Positions 44,146 through 54,528 of a stretch of DNA of 64,000 nt are shown piece by piece. Numbering within the stretch: the stretch's first letter is position 1; each line of letters starts with the position of its first letter. The stretch comes from Streptococcus sp. Marseille-Q6470 (GTDB lineage Bacteria > Bacillota > Bacilli > Lactobacillales > Streptococcaceae). The stretch lies in NCBI RefSeq assembly GCF_946902905.1, contig NZ_OX336385.1, positions 434,001-498,000 of the forward strand. The letters run 5' to 3'. The notes beneath the pieces were generated by a model that worked only from the letters and a program-made list of their open reading frames with translations, did not search any database and was not told the DNA's origin. The position numbers were made by a program, and so were the translations under genes.

Positions 44146-46971
44146 TTAACCTGAATTACGTAATCCTGTAGCAATTCCATTAATGGTCGTATGAATCAAT
44201 CTTTCCTCATCTAAAGAAAGCTCACCACGACGTTGACGCTTAATCAACTCCAACTGGATATAGTTCAGAATGTTGAAATAAGGCATACGATAGTTTAGAC
44301 TGTCTTTCAAGTAAGTATTTTCTGCCAAAAGTTCATCATAGCCTTCGATAGCTAAGATAACGTTCTTGGTCAATTGCCATTCATCCAAAATAGTATAGTA
44401 GATTGCTTGTACTTCTTCACTTTCACAAAGTTTAGCATATTCAAAAGCAATATTCATATTTGATTTTGACAAGACCATATCAACGTTAGATAGGAGTGAC
44501 TGGAAGAATGGCCAATTTTGATACATGTCACGAAGGTATTCAATATTTTTTGGATCTTGATCAATAAATTCCTTGAAGCTTGAACCAACACCATACCAAC
44601 CTGGGAACATGACACGACTTTGTGACCATGAGAATACCCAAGGAATAGCACGTAGACCACTAATTTCAGTAATCGTTTTACGAGCTGCTGGACGAGAACC
44701 AATATTGAAACTTGAAATAGCTTTAATTGGACTAGATTCAAAGAAATAATCATAGAAATGTTCATTTCTAAATACGAGCTCACGGTAGATATCGTAGCTG
44801 CGTTCTACCACTTGATCCATGATGGCTTCATAGCGATTTGATGTATTAGTATCACTCTTCTTCTGTGTAATCATACGGTTGATAGCCGCTGATACCAACA
44901 TTTCAAGGTTATAGTAGGCTGCATCCTTGTTTCCGTATTTATTTCCGATAACTTCACCTTGTTCAGTTAATCGAATACGGTCCTTAATAGACTTAAGGGG
45001 TTGGGAAGCAATGGCATCATAAGTAGGACCACCACCACGACCAACAGTACCACCACGACCGTGGAAGAAGGTTACTTTAACACCAAACTCGTCACCGATG
45101 GCGGTCAATTGTTTTTGAGCCTTATAGAGGGTCCAACAAGATGAGAGGTAACCGCCATCCTTGTTACTATCAGAGTAACCAAGCATAATTTCTTGGTAGT
45201 TGTTTTTAGAAGCAATCCACTTCTTAGCAAGGGGTAGAGAGAAATACTTTCTCATTGTTTCTTCAGAATGGTCCAAGTCCTCAATCGTCTCAAAGAGTGG
45301 AACGATTTGGACGCGCGCTTTTTCATTATCAACCAGTCCAACTTCTTTCAGCATAATGGCCAATTCTAGCATATCTGATACGCTAGTCGCATGAGAGATA
45401 ATCGTTTGACGAATGACATCTTCTCCCAAACGATCTTTTAATTCACGGGCCGTTTGGAAAATAGCTAATTCTTTCTCAAGAAGTTCAGACTTCTCAGCAT
45501 GAGTCGCAGACAAGATTCGAGGGTCCTCTAACAATTCATGTAGAAGCAACTCACATTTTTCATCTTCTGATAAATCACTATAGTGATCATTAATTCCAGC
45601 AGATGCTAATAATTCGGCAACACAGGCTTCATGCACACTAGAATCTTGACGCATATCGATAGAAGCCAAGAAGAAACCAAAGACTTCTACTGCTTCCAAA
45701 AGCTCAGCAAATTCTCCAGTAAGCAAGGCTTCTGCCTTATTCTCAAGTAATGAATCTTTAATGATAGCTAGGTCTTGTTTAAATTCTTCAACTGTTTCGT
45801 AGTAAGGAGGACGATCTTCAGCCAATTCTTGAACGGCTCCTGAGAGACGATTACTAATATAGTCAGTAACCACATCTTGTTGATATCCTTGAGAACCAAA
45901 GAGTCGTTCTATATGATGACGTTCATCTGCCGATGACCCAATAAGAGCCCACTCTTTCAAATTTAAAAGAGTTTGAATCAATTTTGATTGAATCAAATGG
46001 AAGGCCCGACGATAAGGTTCTTTCTCACGGAAAACAGATGTATCACGAGATTGAGCTGCCATTTCTTCAACAGCCTTGCTTGTCTTAGATAAATTGGTAG
46101 ATAGAGAGAAAGTACGGTAGAGACTTGAAATCTTACTAATATAGTAGTTTAAGATTACTTCACTTTGAATGGTAGCAGAGCGCATGAGTGTTTCAGCAGT
46201 TACAAATGGGTTCCCATCTCGGTCTCCACCAATCCACATTCCCATAGTAATTGGTTTGGCTTGTTTTAGGTCAATACCTTGCTCTCTTGCAAGACGCTTG
46301 TATTCTAACATCAAGTTTGGTACAGCTTGAAGAAAGGAACTATTGTAGTACTCCATCACGTTTGTGATTTCATTCGTTACTTTTAGTTTTTTCTCTCGAA
46401 TCATATCCGTCTGCATGATAATCTCAATATAACGGCGAAGATCATTGTACCATTTTTCTTTATTAATCAGACCCATTTTCACATCACGATATTTACGTAA
46501 CAAGGTATGAATATGATTGGTCAGGTCCAACATACTCTTACGTTGAACCTGCGTTGGGTGGGCTGTCAAAACTGGCACCACATTTAGACGTTCAAGAATC
46601 TCAGCAGCATTTTCCTTTTCAGCTACCATTTTAATAGTTGTTGACAATTTACCAAGATAATCTTGGTCGATATTGTTTAGATGGTTAATCTCGTATGCCA
46701 GGTCAACGTCTTCAGAAATGTTAATCAAAAGTGGCAAGATAGAGAAATATCTAGAGATATATACCATTTCATCATTAGTAAGGCTTGTAACTACTTTATC
46801 AAGACCTTGATAGTCTAATTTTGATGACAACTCCTTCAACTGAATAATCTTGTCAAAGGTCTCAGAAGGAAGCATATTTTTCGTAATATCTTCAAGTAAA
46901 TCTGTCAAGATTTGAACTTCTTCCTGTACGACAGTTTTGTTCCTATTATTTTCTAGTTTTTGAAGAGACAT
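44146..46971 (-). CDS. ppc: Phosphoenolpyruvate carboxylase
   Basis: A 941-residue PEP carboxylase, slightly longer than the roughly 900 usual in streptococci. The catalytic histidine is H138 in T-A-H-P-T-Q; the glycine-rich loop [15 protein letters not shown] and the [12 protein letters not shown] block are the other catalytic signatures. The C-terminus ends LRNSG, close to the canonical R-N-T-G. It fixes bicarbonate onto PEP to give oxaloacetate for aspartate synthesis. Its 3' neighbour on the minus strand is the T-box operon, and upstream comes ftsW, 24 bases away. Confidence 0.97.
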   Translation of the reverse strand: MSLQKLENNRNKTVVQEEVQILTDLLEDITKNMLPSETFDKIIQLKELSSKLDYQGLDKVVTSLTNDEMVYISRYFSILPLLINISEDVDLAYEINHLNNIDQDYLGKLSTTIKMVAEKENAAEILERLNVVPVLTAHPTQVQRKSMLDLTNHIHTLLRKYRDVKMGLINKEKWYNDLRRYIEIIMQTDMIREKKLKVTNEITNVMEYYNSSFLQAVPNLMLEYKRLAREQGIDLKQAKPITMGMWIGGDRDGNPFVTAETLMRSATIQSEVILNYYISKISSLYRTFSLSTNLSKTSKAVEEMAAQSRDTSVFREKEPYRRAFHLIQSKLIQTLLNLKEWALIGSSADERHHIERLFGSQGYQQDVVTDYISNRLSGAVQELAEDRPPYYETVEEFKQDLAIIKDSLLENKAEALLTGEFAELLEAVEVFGFFLASIDMRQDSSVHEACVAELLASAGINDHYSDLSEDEKCELLLHELLEDPRILSATHAEKSELLEKELAIFQTARELKDRLGEDVIRQTIISHATSVSDMLELAIMLKEVGLVDNEKARVQIVPLFETIEDLDHSEETMRKYFSLPLAKKWIASKNNYQEIMLGYSDSNKDGGYLSSCWTLYKAQKQLTAIGDEFGVKVTFFHGRGGTVGRGGGPTYDAIASQPLKSIKDRIRLTEQGEVIGNKYGNKDAAYYNLEMLVSAAINRMITQKKSDTNTSNRYEAIMDQVVERSYDIYRELVFRNEHFYDYFFESSPIKAISSFNIGSRPAARKTITEISGLRAIPWVFSWSQSRVMFPGWYGVGSSFKEFIDQDPKNIEYLRDMYQNWPFFQSLLSNVDMVLSKSNMNIAFEYAKLCESEEVQAIYYTILDEWQLTKNVILAIEGYDELLAENTYLKDSLNYRMPYFNILNYIQLELIKRQRRGELSLDEERLIHTTINGIATGLRNSG

Positions 46972-46994
46972 ATTCTTCTCCTTATCACTTTTTC

Positions 46995-48206
46995 TTAAAG
47001 CTGTGATTCGTATTCACTATAGAGTTTTGCTCGTTTTTCGCTAGCATCAATATTTAACACAAAGGCGATAGCTACTGATAGAACCAGGAGGCTATTCCCC
47101 CCTTGTGAAAGGAATGGGAAGGTTACACCTGTTGAAGGGATCAATCCTGAAATCCCTCCGATATTAACGAATACCTGAATTAAAATCATTCCACCAATAC
47201 CGATTGCTACCATTGAGTTGAATGGATCTTTTGCACGAACACCCACCAAGATAATACGGAGGATTAAAAAGAATAATAGAGCTAAGATAAGACTTGCACC
47301 GACAAACCCAAACTCTTCAATCACAATAGAGAAAACGAAGTCCGTGTGCGCCTCAGGTAGATAGCCACGCTTCTCGATGGAGTTTCCTAATCCTAAGCCA
47401 AACCATCCACCATTAACCATTGCATAATAAGAATTAGCTAATTGGTGTCCAGCTCCAGCGACGTCATCAAATGGATTAAAGAAAGCACTGAATCGCTTAG
47501 CTACGTATCCAAATACTGGAACCTTAGAAACCTTATCGACACCAATCAATTTAATGGCTGTAAGGGAAACAAAGGATAAACTAGTCAATATTCCAAGAAT
47601 AGTTGCAAACCATCGGTGAGCTATCCCACTAATTGAGTACATCAACAATGCTACCAAAAAGAGAATTGTAGCATTTCCAAGGTCAGGGAAAATAGCCAAA
47701 CTACCAATCATGACTAAAAGTACAAATCGCCAATCGTTAAACGCTCTAGGAAACCATTGGTTTTGAGTTAAAACTTGGAAATCATAAACGGCAATTTCTT
47801 CTTGTTGTTTTGAAAAACGTTGAGCCAAGTACCAAATGATGATAATTTTCAAGTATTCCGCAGGCTGAACAGTAATAGGTCCTACTTTGATCCAACCATA
47901 TGCACCATTGATAGGAATCCCAATCAAACGAGCTAAAGCTAGTAACACTAACTCAGCAAACATAACGATAAATAACAAACGTTCGTTTCGAAGAAAACCA
48001 AGTTTCAGCTTATAGATTACTGCAATAAGCAACAAACTAACGATCCAAAATAAGCCCTGATTTCGAACTAATTGAAAGGCGCTCTTACCCTCCTGAATCA
48101 AGGATGCACTCGTTGTCGAATATACCACTATCAGTCCCAAAACAGACAAGAGAAGATAGGGCACCAAAATGGAATAATTCAACAGGTGCCTTTTACTAAT
48201 TTTCAT
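46995..48206 (-). CDS. ftsW: FtsW peptidoglycan polymerase of the divisome
   Basis: A 403-residue SEDS protein with ten membrane segments. Conserved marks are the opening [20 protein letters not shown], the big extracellular loop with [38 protein letters not shown] and a final [20 protein letters not shown] proteins are peptidoglycan glycosyltransferases; the ppc neighbourhood and length indicate FtsW rather than RodA. The 211 bases between this gene and prsA hold only a promoter-like AT-rich stretch and the prsA terminator. Confidence 0.93.
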   Translation of the reverse strand: MKISKRHLLNYSILVPYLLLSVLGLIVVYSTTSASLIQEGKSAFQLVRNQGLFWIVSLLLIAVIYKLKLGFLRNERLLFIVMFAELVLLALARLIGIPINGAYGWIKVGPITVQPAEYLKIIIIWYLAQRFSKQQEEIAVYDFQVLTQNQWFPRAFNDWRFVLLVMIGSLAIFPDLGNATILFLVALLMYSISGIAHRWFATILGILTSLSFVSLTAIKLIGVDKVSKVPVFGYVAKRFSAFFNPFDDVAGAGHQLANSYYAMVNGGWFGLGLGNSIEKRGYLPEAHTDFVFSIVIEEFGFVGASLILALLFFLILRIILVGVRAKDPFNSMVAIGIGGMILIQVFVNIGGISGLIPSTGVTFPFLSQGGNSLLVLSVAIAFVLNIDASEKRAKLYSEYESQL

Positions 48207-48376
48207 ATTTCACCATCTACTAAATTTTTAATTTTCTATTCATTCTAGTTTTACAAGCTATTATACCATTTTTTAAACTAGAAAAAAACTCTTATCCGTT
48301 AAAGCCTAGAATTTGTACTTGGAGAATTCACAAATCATTTATCTACATTTTCAACTTTTAGTTAAGAAAGCTTCAA

Positions 48377-48413
48377 AAAACTCTACCTTTCAAGAGTAGA
48401 AAGATAGAGTTTT
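48377..48413 (-). terminator. Terminator of prsA
   Basis: Imperfect stem: AAAACTCTA (48377-48385) with TAGAGTTTT (48405-48413), inner CTTTC/GAAAG, loop AAGAGTA, 6 bases after the prsA stop on the minus strand. Confidence 0.8.
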
Positions 48414-48418
48414 CATCT

Positions 48419-49387
48419 TTAGTTTGAAGATGTTGTTGTCGTTTCAGTTGCTGCTGATGTAGTTGTCGTTTCAGTTGTTGTATCACTTTGGATGTACTGA
48501 GTAAAGACATTTTGGAAGGCTGGGTCTTTGACCTTGATATTTGCTGCCTGCAACTCTTTACTAATGACACCTTGAACGAAAGTAGCATCATTTTGTTTTT
48601 GAGTCAGGATAACTGTCTTCAATTTTTCTTTATAATCTTCCCAGTTAGAAGATTTTTCTGTTTTCTTAATTAATTTTACAATATAGAAGCTGTTTGAATA
48701 AGCTTGTGTACCTGGAGCTGTAATCACATCTGAGATTCCATCAACATTAAGTGCAAAAGCTGCTTTTTTAACAACGTCTGGTAATTCTGTTGATGCAGAG
48801 TCAAAGGTGATTTCTCCACCATTTGCTTTTGTTTTTTCGTCTGTTGAATTATCCTTAGCCAATTGGGCAAAGTCAGCTCCAGATTCTTTTGCTTTAGCTA
48901 GTACTTCTTTAGCCTTATCCTCACTGTCAAGTTTAATAACTTGAGCAGTAACATCTGGTGTGTACTCTTCATATGCTTTCTTGTAGTTTTCATCTGTTAA
49001 TTCGGCTTCTGCCGCTTTCTTAACAGCGTATTCAACTAATTTACTTGTACGAATTTGAGCTTTACGACTTTCAGCTGTCATACCAGCACGAGAAAGAACG
49101 ATTTGATAGCTATCACCATATTTCTTCTGTTCTTCTGCTACAGCTTCTTCAACTTCTTTATCACTTACTTCAGATCCATATTGTTTTTCAAAAACTTTTT
49201 GAATAGTCATGTTAAGTAATACTTGTTGAGCAGTTGGGTTGTTTTTCACTTCTTCATAAAATTGGTGCTCAGTGATGACATCACCCTTCATAGTAATGAG
49301 GTCAGCTCCTTGAGAGCCATTTGAACAAGCAGCCAAAGTAGCTACTGATAACAAAGTGATGGCACCAGCCAATAATTTTTTCTTCAT
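48419..49387 (-). CDS. prsA: PrsA/PpmA foldase lipoprotein
   Basis: A 322-residue lipoprotein with a signal peptide ending at C21 (ATLAAC). N- and C-terminal chaperone regions enclose a parvulin-type (PpiC) peptidyl-prolyl isomerase domain at about residues 143-240 (AQVIKLDSEDKAKEVLAKAK, FAQLAKDNSTDEKTKANGGE). It acts on the outer face of the membrane and helps fold secreted proteins and virulence factors; pneumococcal PpmA is the orthologue. The tail is threonine/serine-rich with TTTETTTTSAATETTTT, low complexity encoded by near-repeats of GTTGTCGTTTCAGTTG. It has its own terminator. Confidence 0.95.
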   Translation of the reverse strand: MKKKLLAGAITLLSVATLAACSNGSQGADLITMKGDVITEHQFYEEVKNNPTAQQVLLNMTIQKVFEKQYGSEVSDKEVEEAVAEEQKKYGDSYQIVLSRAGMTAESRKAQIRTSKLVEYAVKKAAEAELTDENYKKAYEEYTPDVTAQVIKLDSEDKAKEVLAKAKESGADFAQLAKDNSTDEKTKANGGEITFDSASTELPDVVKKAAFALNVDGISDVITAPGTQAYSNSFYIVKLIKKTEKSSNWEDYKEKLKTVILTQKQNDATFVQGVISKELQAANIKVKDPAFQNVFTQYIQSDTTTETTTTSAATETTTTSSN

Positions 49388-49460
49388 GTTTACTCCTTTT
49401 TATCACTAGATAAATGTTTACCTTATCTATTTTACTAAATTGTCTTAAAAATATCTGAAA

Positions 49461-50174
49461 CTAATCAACATCAGGCAGTTCTACTTCTGCTTGATTCTTT
49501 CTTAGCATCAATATTCCATCTCCAAGAGGAACCAAAGTAGCGGTTAATCCTGGATTGTCCAAAGTCGCATCAAAGAGTCGTTGCAAGCCCCGATAAATCG
49601 TCCGTTGTCCACGTCGGACTTCCATAATATCCTTAGCAATATCTCCACCTTGGAAAATATCATCCAAGACAACTACTCCACCAACCTCAAGGTGTTTGAG
49701 TATTTCTGGTAGAAAGATGATGTATTTGGACTTAGCAGAATCCATAAAAACAAAATCATAGGTCTCTGTCAATATTGACAAAACGTCTACCGCATCGCCT
49801 TCTAAGAGGGTAATTTGTTTACGACTATCAAATTTTGCAAAATTTTCCTTGGCAAAACCAATCATTTCAGGATTTCTGTCTATGGTTGTAATTTTTGCAT
49901 TTGGGGTATGTTGAGCCATCAAAAGTGCCGAAAAGCCAATCGCCGTCCCAATTTCTAAAATATTTTTTGGTTGTATTGTTTCCATAAGGAAACGAAAATA
50001 AGCGACCGTTTCATGAGGGATAATTGGAATATTTTCCTTGCGAGCAAAGCTTTCTAGTTCTTTCAGAGAACCCGTTACCTGCTTTTGTCTGTGGCGCATG
50101 AATTCAACAATTTCTTCCTTTACAACAGGACGCCGCATGTTATGATTGGCATTTTTACTGTATGACTCAACCAT
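49461..50174 (-). CDS. O-methyltransferase family 3 (SAM-dependent)
   Basis: A 237-residue class I SAM methyltransferase of the catechol O-methyltransferase-like (Methyltransf_3) group: NILEIGTAIGFSALLMAQ is motif I, ITTIDRNPEMIGFAKENF motif II, and DFVFMDSAKSKYI the metal- or substrate-binding motif. The substrate is unknown; the position between pepF and prsA is fixed in mitis-group streptococci as I recall. The start lies 1 base after the pepF stop, so both are coupled. Confidence 0.88.
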   Translation of the reverse strand: MVESYSKNANHNMRRPVVKEEIVEFMRHRQKQVTGSLKELESFARKENIPIIPHETVAYFRFLMETIQPKNILEIGTAIGFSALLMAQHTPNAKITTIDRNPEMIGFAKENFAKFDSRKQITLLEGDAVDVLSILTETYDFVFMDSAKSKYIIFLPEILKHLEVGGVVVLDDIFQGGDIAKDIMEVRRGQRTIYRGLQRLFDATLDNPGLTATLVPLGDGILMLRKNQAEVELPDVD

Positions 50175-50175
50175 C

Positions 50176-51978
50176 TTATGCCAGTCCTAATTTGTCAACT
50201 AGGGCTTCAAACTCGTCCAAACGTCGTTCAAAGACAGCAAAGGCATCATTGAGATAGTCTTCTTTTTCCATGTCAACACCAGCTTTTCGCATGATATTAA
50301 GTGGATAATCTGACTTACCTGCCTTGAGGTATTCAATATAACGGTCACGATCATCTTGGCTACCATGAACAATCTTTTCAGCCAAGGCTGAAGCTGCTGC
50401 GAATCCTGTTGAATATTGATACACATAGTAGTTATAGTAGAAATGAGGAATTCGAGCCCACTCGTACTGGATTTGTGGATTATCTTCTTTGCTCAAACCA
50501 TAGTATTCTTGGTTCAAGTCTGCATAGAGTTTGTTTAGGAACTCGCTTGTTAAGACTTCACCGTTTTGATCTGCTTGGTGGATGGCATGTTCAAATTCTG
50601 CAAATTGAGTTTGGCGGAATACTGTTCCACGGAAACCATCCAAGAAGTTGTTGAGAATGGCAAAGCGTGTTGCATCATCTTGAACTTCTTGCAATAATTT
50701 TTCTGTCAGGATGTTTTCATTGGTTGTTGAAGCAATCTCAGCTAGGAAAATTGAGTAATCTCCGTAAACGTAAGGCTGAGTTTCACGTGTATAGCTAGAA
50801 TGCATACTGTGACCTGTCTCATGTACAAGAGTAAAGAGATTATCGAGGTTATCCTGCCAGTTAAGAAGCATAAAGGCGTTGGTATCATATGATCCACCAG
50901 AGTAGGCACCTGATCGCTTCCCTTGATTCTCATAAACATCAATCCAACGTTCGCTGAAGGCACGTTTCACACGACTCAAGTAATCTTCACCAAGAACTGC
51001 CAAAGCTTCTTCTGCTTTCTTTAAGGCTTCCTCATAAGTAAAGCTGTATTCCACTGAAGACAATGGTGTATAGACATCGTACATCTTGAGGTCAGGAATA
51101 CCTAAAATCTTCGAACGTAGATTTAGATAACGATGCAATAACGGCAAATGCTTACGAACAGCAGACACTAAGTTGTCATAAACACTTTCAGGTACAAAAT
51201 TGATCGCAAGAGCTGCTTCACGCGCACTCTTATAGTTACGAACCTTAGCGCGATAGTTTTGCACTTTGACATTGGTCTGTAGTGTTTTAGCGTAAGTGTG
51301 CTGGTATTGCTCATAGGTAGAGTATAGGGCTTCATAAGCTCCACGACGAACCTCACGATTTTTAGATTCTACCAAGCGCATATAAACGCCGTGTGACAAC
51401 TGTACCTCGTTTCCATCTTCATCTTTAACAAATGGAAAGACGATATCTGCATTATCTAAGATAGCAAAGGTTTCACTAGCAGCACCAAAGATTTCACCAG
51501 CACCCGCCAACAACTCTTCTTCACGTTGTGAAAGGACATGATCCTTATTTTGTAAGAGTTTATCAAAGAAGTGTTTATAAGGCTGGAGTTTTGGTTCTTC
51601 TGCTAAAAAGTTTTGATACTGCTCTTCAGTAATTGCCATAAATTCTGGCTCATAGAAAGAGAATACCTGGTCGAGTTGACTATAAAGAGTCATTGCTTTT
51701 GCATAGTATTCTTGATATTTAGCAACTCGTGTATCTTGGTCGTTTTTCATATGTGCGTAGACATAGAGTTTTTCAAGACGACGACTCAAGTCCAGATAAC
51801 ACTCTGTAATGTTAAGAAGGCTTTCTGCACTGTCCAAGAGGTGCCCCTCAAGACTAGCTGCTTGTTTTGTCTCTTCGGTCAAAAGAGCTAGTTCTTCTTC
51901 CCATTTTTGGTCTGTTTCAAAGATTGTTGATAGATCCCATGTATCTTTTTCATTGATTTCATTTCGTTGTAATACCAT
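50176..51978 (-). CDS. pepF: Oligoendopeptidase F
   Basis: A 600-residue M3B zinc metallopeptidase. The active site is H386-E387-T-G-H390 in [14 protein letters not shown], with the third ligand E in [14 protein letters not shown]. It digests medium-length peptides in the cytosol, part of peptide recycling after import. The downstream O-methyltransferase follows after 1 base, and coiA lies 18 bases upstream, so the genes may be read from the competence promoter during competence. Confidence 0.95.
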   Translation of the reverse strand: MVLQRNEINEKDTWDLSTIFETDQKWEEELALLTEETKQAASLEGHLLDSAESLLNITECYLDLSRRLEKLYVYAHMKNDQDTRVAKYQEYYAKAMTLYSQLDQVFSFYEPEFMAITEEQYQNFLAEEPKLQPYKHFFDKLLQNKDHVLSQREEELLAGAGEIFGAASETFAILDNADIVFPFVKDEDGNEVQLSHGVYMRLVESKNREVRRGAYEALYSTYEQYQHTYAKTLQTNVKVQNYRAKVRNYKSAREAALAINFVPESVYDNLVSAVRKHLPLLHRYLNLRSKILGIPDLKMYDVYTPLSSVEYSFTYEEALKKAEEALAVLGEDYLSRVKRAFSERWIDVYENQGKRSGAYSGGSYDTNAFMLLNWQDNLDNLFTLVHETGHSMHSSYTRETQPYVYGDYSIFLAEIASTTNENILTEKLLQEVQDDATRFAILNNFLDGFRGTVFRQTQFAEFEHAIHQADQNGEVLTSEFLNKLYADLNQEYYGLSKEDNPQIQYEWARIPHFYYNYYVYQYSTGFAAASALAEKIVHGSQDDRDRYIEYLKAGKSDYPLNIMRKAGVDMEKEDYLNDAFAVFERRLDEFEALVDKLGLA

Positions 51979-51996
51979 AAATTTCCTCCATCCTTT

Positions 51997-52953
51997 CTAT
52001 TTTACCATATTTTTCGAGAAATATTGCTGATAAAAGGCAGGTGGATAGAGCTTTTGTTGCTTTTCTTGAGGATTCCGTTCATAATAGGCCTGAAAGTTAC
52101 GAAAATAATCATTTAGATTTTGATTTATTTGACAAAAATGACCATTTTCTATCGGCCTTACTTGGGGATACCAGTCCTGAAGCTTCAAATTTAATAAATT
52201 CTCTCCTCTTAAGTAAGCTTGGGCTTGTTGCTTCATCCAATAGGGATTTTGATAATAGAGTTGTTTTTGAATGTATTGACAAATCTTCCTGTCCTGCTCA
52301 ACTGAAAAAGTGATAAGGGCTTGTTGCTGATAAGGACTCCGTAAGATTTCAAGAAGATTCCCTTTGCCATAAGAAAATTCCTTGACCTGATAGTGGAGTT
52401 TCCCTTTCAAATTTTGATGGAGTAGGTACTTGAGTCTCAAAACTTGTTTTTTATGGTCTAATTCCCAAAGATGAAATCCCATATTATTACTGAAATAAAG
52501 AAAATCTCTCTGAAGTTTAGTCAGGCGCTCTTTCAACCAGAGCTTTTCTCCCAGTAGCCAAAGAACTTGAATTCCAGAATCTCTATAACCATTACTTCTC
52601 TCCTGCAACAGTTTAGAAGACAAGTGACTGCATTGAACCTCAATAGCTAATTGCTTATTGATGAGGATATCTGCGATTTGCTTAAGTTCAGGAATCGGAT
52701 ATTCCATTTCTACTTCAGCATCTTTCTTAGCCCAATTAAAAAGTGCAACCTTATTCTCTAAATGTTCTGGTCCTTCATTCTCATGATAAAAATCACAACT
52801 TTTTAAACTTTCATGCGCAAAATGAGTTCTTACATTTTTTCCGTTTTTCAAGCGAACACTCGTTCCGCAATCTGGACAATAATAAGCTTGTTTCTTTACT
52901 TCATTCTCTAACGCGTTTATTAAATGACCTTTTTTATCTCTAGCTAAAAACAT
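51997..52953 (-). CDS. coiA: Competence protein CoiA
   Basis: A 318-residue protein with a zinc-ribbon-like N-terminus (YYCPDCGTSVRLKNGKNVRTHFAH) and a nuclease-like domain (ADILINKQLAIEVQCSHLSS), in which E-V-Q matches the E-x-K/Q of restriction-endonuclease folds. CoiA is required for processing transforming DNA into recombination intermediates. It is competence-induced: the minus strand carries TTCGAATA at 52973-52980, a ComX cin-box, just upstream of AGGAGAG and the ATG. pepF, the O-methyltransferase and prsA follow in the same direction. Confidence 0.95.
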   Translation of the reverse strand: MFLARDKKGHLINALENEVKKQAYYCPDCGTSVRLKNGKNVRTHFAHESLKSCDFYHENEGPEHLENKVALFNWAKKDAEVEMEYPIPELKQIADILINKQLAIEVQCSHLSSKLLQERSNGYRDSGIQVLWLLGEKLWLKERLTKLQRDFLYFSNNMGFHLWELDHKKQVLRLKYLLHQNLKGKLHYQVKEFSYGKGNLLEILRSPYQQQALITFSVEQDRKICQYIQKQLYYQNPYWMKQQAQAYLRGENLLNLKLQDWYPQVRPIENGHFCQINQNLNDYFRNFQAYYERNPQEKQQKLYPPAFYQQYFSKNMVK

Positions 52954-52972
52954 AAACTCTCCTTTTCTACTT

Positions 52973-52980
52973 TATTCGAA
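52973..52980 (-). promoter_or_regulatory. ComX (SigX) cin-box of coiA
   Basis: TTCGAATA on the minus strand, one base from the TACGAATA consensus, preceded by a T-run and lying about 20 bases before the coiA ATG, with the expected start of transcription close to the Shine-Dalgarno. Confidence 0.85.
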
Positions 52981-52997
52981 AAGGATTAGAAAAGAGA

Positions 52998-53170
52998 GTG
53001 GGACAGAAATCGGTAATTTGTTAGAATTCGATTTCGTCGTCCCACCTCCGCACAGTTGAGTAGGGCTGTAAAAGCTGATGAAATAAGCGTAGTAGTGCCC
53101 ACTCAACCACTGCGTCTTGCTCGACAATCCAAAGACAATTGAGAGTCTAGAACTATTATCCCAGACTCTT
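52998..53170 (-). repeat. Double-hairpin dispersed repeat, copy 2 (coiA-CARF gap)
   Basis: The same layout as at 25925-26095 in reverse orientation: hairpin AGAGTCT/AGACTCT (about 53142-53169), a spacer with the 13-mer ACTGCGTCTTGCT at 53109-53121 (complement of AGCAAGACGCAGT), and a hairpin GTGGGAC (52998-53004)/GTCCCAC (53039-53045). It lies next to the accessory CARF gene. No reading frame of note. Confidence 0.7.
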
Positions 53171-53190
53171 CTTCACTATAACATCTAGTA

Positions 53191-54339
53191 TCACTTCCGT
53201 TTGTTCTTCAAACATTTCTGCAACATGGGAATGAGATTTGATATCTGATCATGTTTAATGATGGATACACCATATTCTTGACAACGATTGCTAAAAACAG
53301 GATTAATCCTGCCGGAGCATACAATCAATTTTAAACAATTATCTCCTGCAAAATGATTGGCATAAACTTCGAGCTCGTTGATAGCTTCAACTGATAAATC
53401 AGTCATTTTACAAGATATGAATATAACAGAGTAATCTTTTCGAAGGACTACATCAATTTCATTTTGAACATTATCTACTTCTGGAAAAATGCCATTCCAG
53501 TCAATTTCAGCACCAATCATACATTCATCAAAATACCCTGATTCTAAAGCAAGTAGATAAATATAGAGCTCTAAGATATGTCCCTTGGTTCTACAAAGCA
53601 ACTGCGCTTCTGAACTCGGAAATGTATAAGAGACAGTATCTGTTGTTTCCTCTTCTACTTTCAATAAATTAGCTTTTGTGAACAAAGGAATCAAGCTACT
53701 GGGGTAAGAATAAATTTTTCCATTACTCTCCAAAACTTTTGCTGTTTCAGCGTGAAAATCATTTGTTTTTGCCAGTGCAAAGAATTGGGTAATCTGATAC
53801 CATTTTTCAGGATTTTCGATAGCATATTTGGCCAATTTTTTAATAGCTAGCACTTGCTTATTAGAATGCTGAGGTCTTCTTGATTTAAGGACTTTTCCAC
53901 CACGTAAACCTATCAATTGTTCAATGGATAAACTAGGAATCTCTAACTTTTTATCATAAACCTTACCCCTTTCCCATGCATACTGCTTTCCTTGTTCAAC
54001 ATCCATAGCAATAATGGGAATACCTTTCTCCAAACCATACTGATATAGAACTATTGCTAATAGATTATCTCCGCCAAAAACATCAATGGTAACTGTCTCA
54101 AAATCATTGATAAATACGTCTAATTCCTGGCAGATTTTTTCTAGGTGAAATTGTCGAAAATGTACTTGTTTTAAGTGTGGAACTTGTTCCATTAGAAAAT
54201 TCTTCAAGGATAGCTTATCTTCCTCAGCAATTTTTCTTATAGAAAGGTATAAAATCTCATCACAATTATTGACAAAAGCCTGGTAGACATTTTTCTCAAT
54301 GGTATGACGGTCGTATAGTTCAATTAAAAGACTAGTCAT
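53191..54339 (-). CDS. CARF-domain protein with PD-(D/E)xK nuclease-like C-terminus (DUF1887/Card1-like)
   Basis: A 382-residue protein. The N-terminal Rossmann-like half has the CARF-type ligand loop T-I-D-V-F-G-G-D-N-L (residues 84-93) followed by a helix, aligning with the N-x-T-G-G-T-K block of CARF domains. The C-terminal half resembles DUF1887/Card1 nucleases: E257 in GHILELYIYLLA, N-E-I-D296 and the F-I-S309-C-K311 strand. In Card1-type enzymes that strand is E-C-K; here the catalytic E is a serine, so activity is uncertain. CARF effectors are switched on by cyclic oligoadenylates in type III CRISPR; no cas gene or array is in the window. AGGAGG lies 8 bases before the ATG. Confidence 0.7.
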   Translation of the reverse strand: MTSLLIELYDRHTIEKNVYQAFVNNCDEILYLSIRKIAEEDKLSLKNFLMEQVPHLKQVHFRQFHLEKICQELDVFINDFETVTIDVFGGDNLLAIVLYQYGLEKGIPIIAMDVEQGKQYAWERGKVYDKKLEIPSLSIEQLIGLRGGKVLKSRRPQHSNKQVLAIKKLAKYAIENPEKWYQITQFFALAKTNDFHAETAKVLESNGKIYSYPSSLIPLFTKANLLKVEEETTDTVSYTFPSSEAQLLCRTKGHILELYIYLLALESGYFDECMIGAEIDWNGIFPEVDNVQNEIDVVLRKDYSVIFISCKMTDLSVEAINELEVYANHFAGDNCLKLIVCSGRINPVFSNRCQEYGVSIIKHDQISNLIPMLQKCLKNKRK

Positions 54340-54383
54340 CTTAAGACCTCCTAGACAAAAAAGTCTGAAAGAATAGTGGTCGA

Positions 54384-54425
54384 TCAGAATCGTTTTAAAA
54401 CTATCACAATTCTGTTTAATTTCAT
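54384..54425 (-). CDS. Possible 13-residue upstream open reading frame in the CARF gene leader
   Basis: ATG at 54425 preceded by TAGGAGAAG, reading MKLNRIVIVLKRF and then TGA. It lies between the -10 box (54443-54448) and the CARF gene. It could be a leader peptide that affects downstream translation or a chance frame; the SD would sit at the very 5' end of the transcript. Confidence 0.25.
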   Translation of the reverse strand: MKLNRIVIVLKRF

Positions 54426-54442
54426 CGACTTCTCCTACTTCT

Positions 54443-54451
54443 AGTATAGCA
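54443..54451 (-). promoter_or_regulatory. Extended -10 promoter of the CARF gene
   Basis: TATGC-TATACT on the minus strand (hexamer 54443-54448), about 105 bases upstream of the CARF ATG; no strong -35. Confidence 0.55.
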
Positions 54452-54528
54452 TAAATTGAGTTTTTCCTTTCTTACTAGGGTAACAAATAAGGAATAGAAA
54501 ACAACTGCTCTCTATCCCTTTTATTCAT

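Noticed and set aside
53191..54339. CRISPR array or cas genes belonging to the CARF protein
   Set aside because: No regularly spaced repeats and no cas-like genes are visible anywhere in the window.
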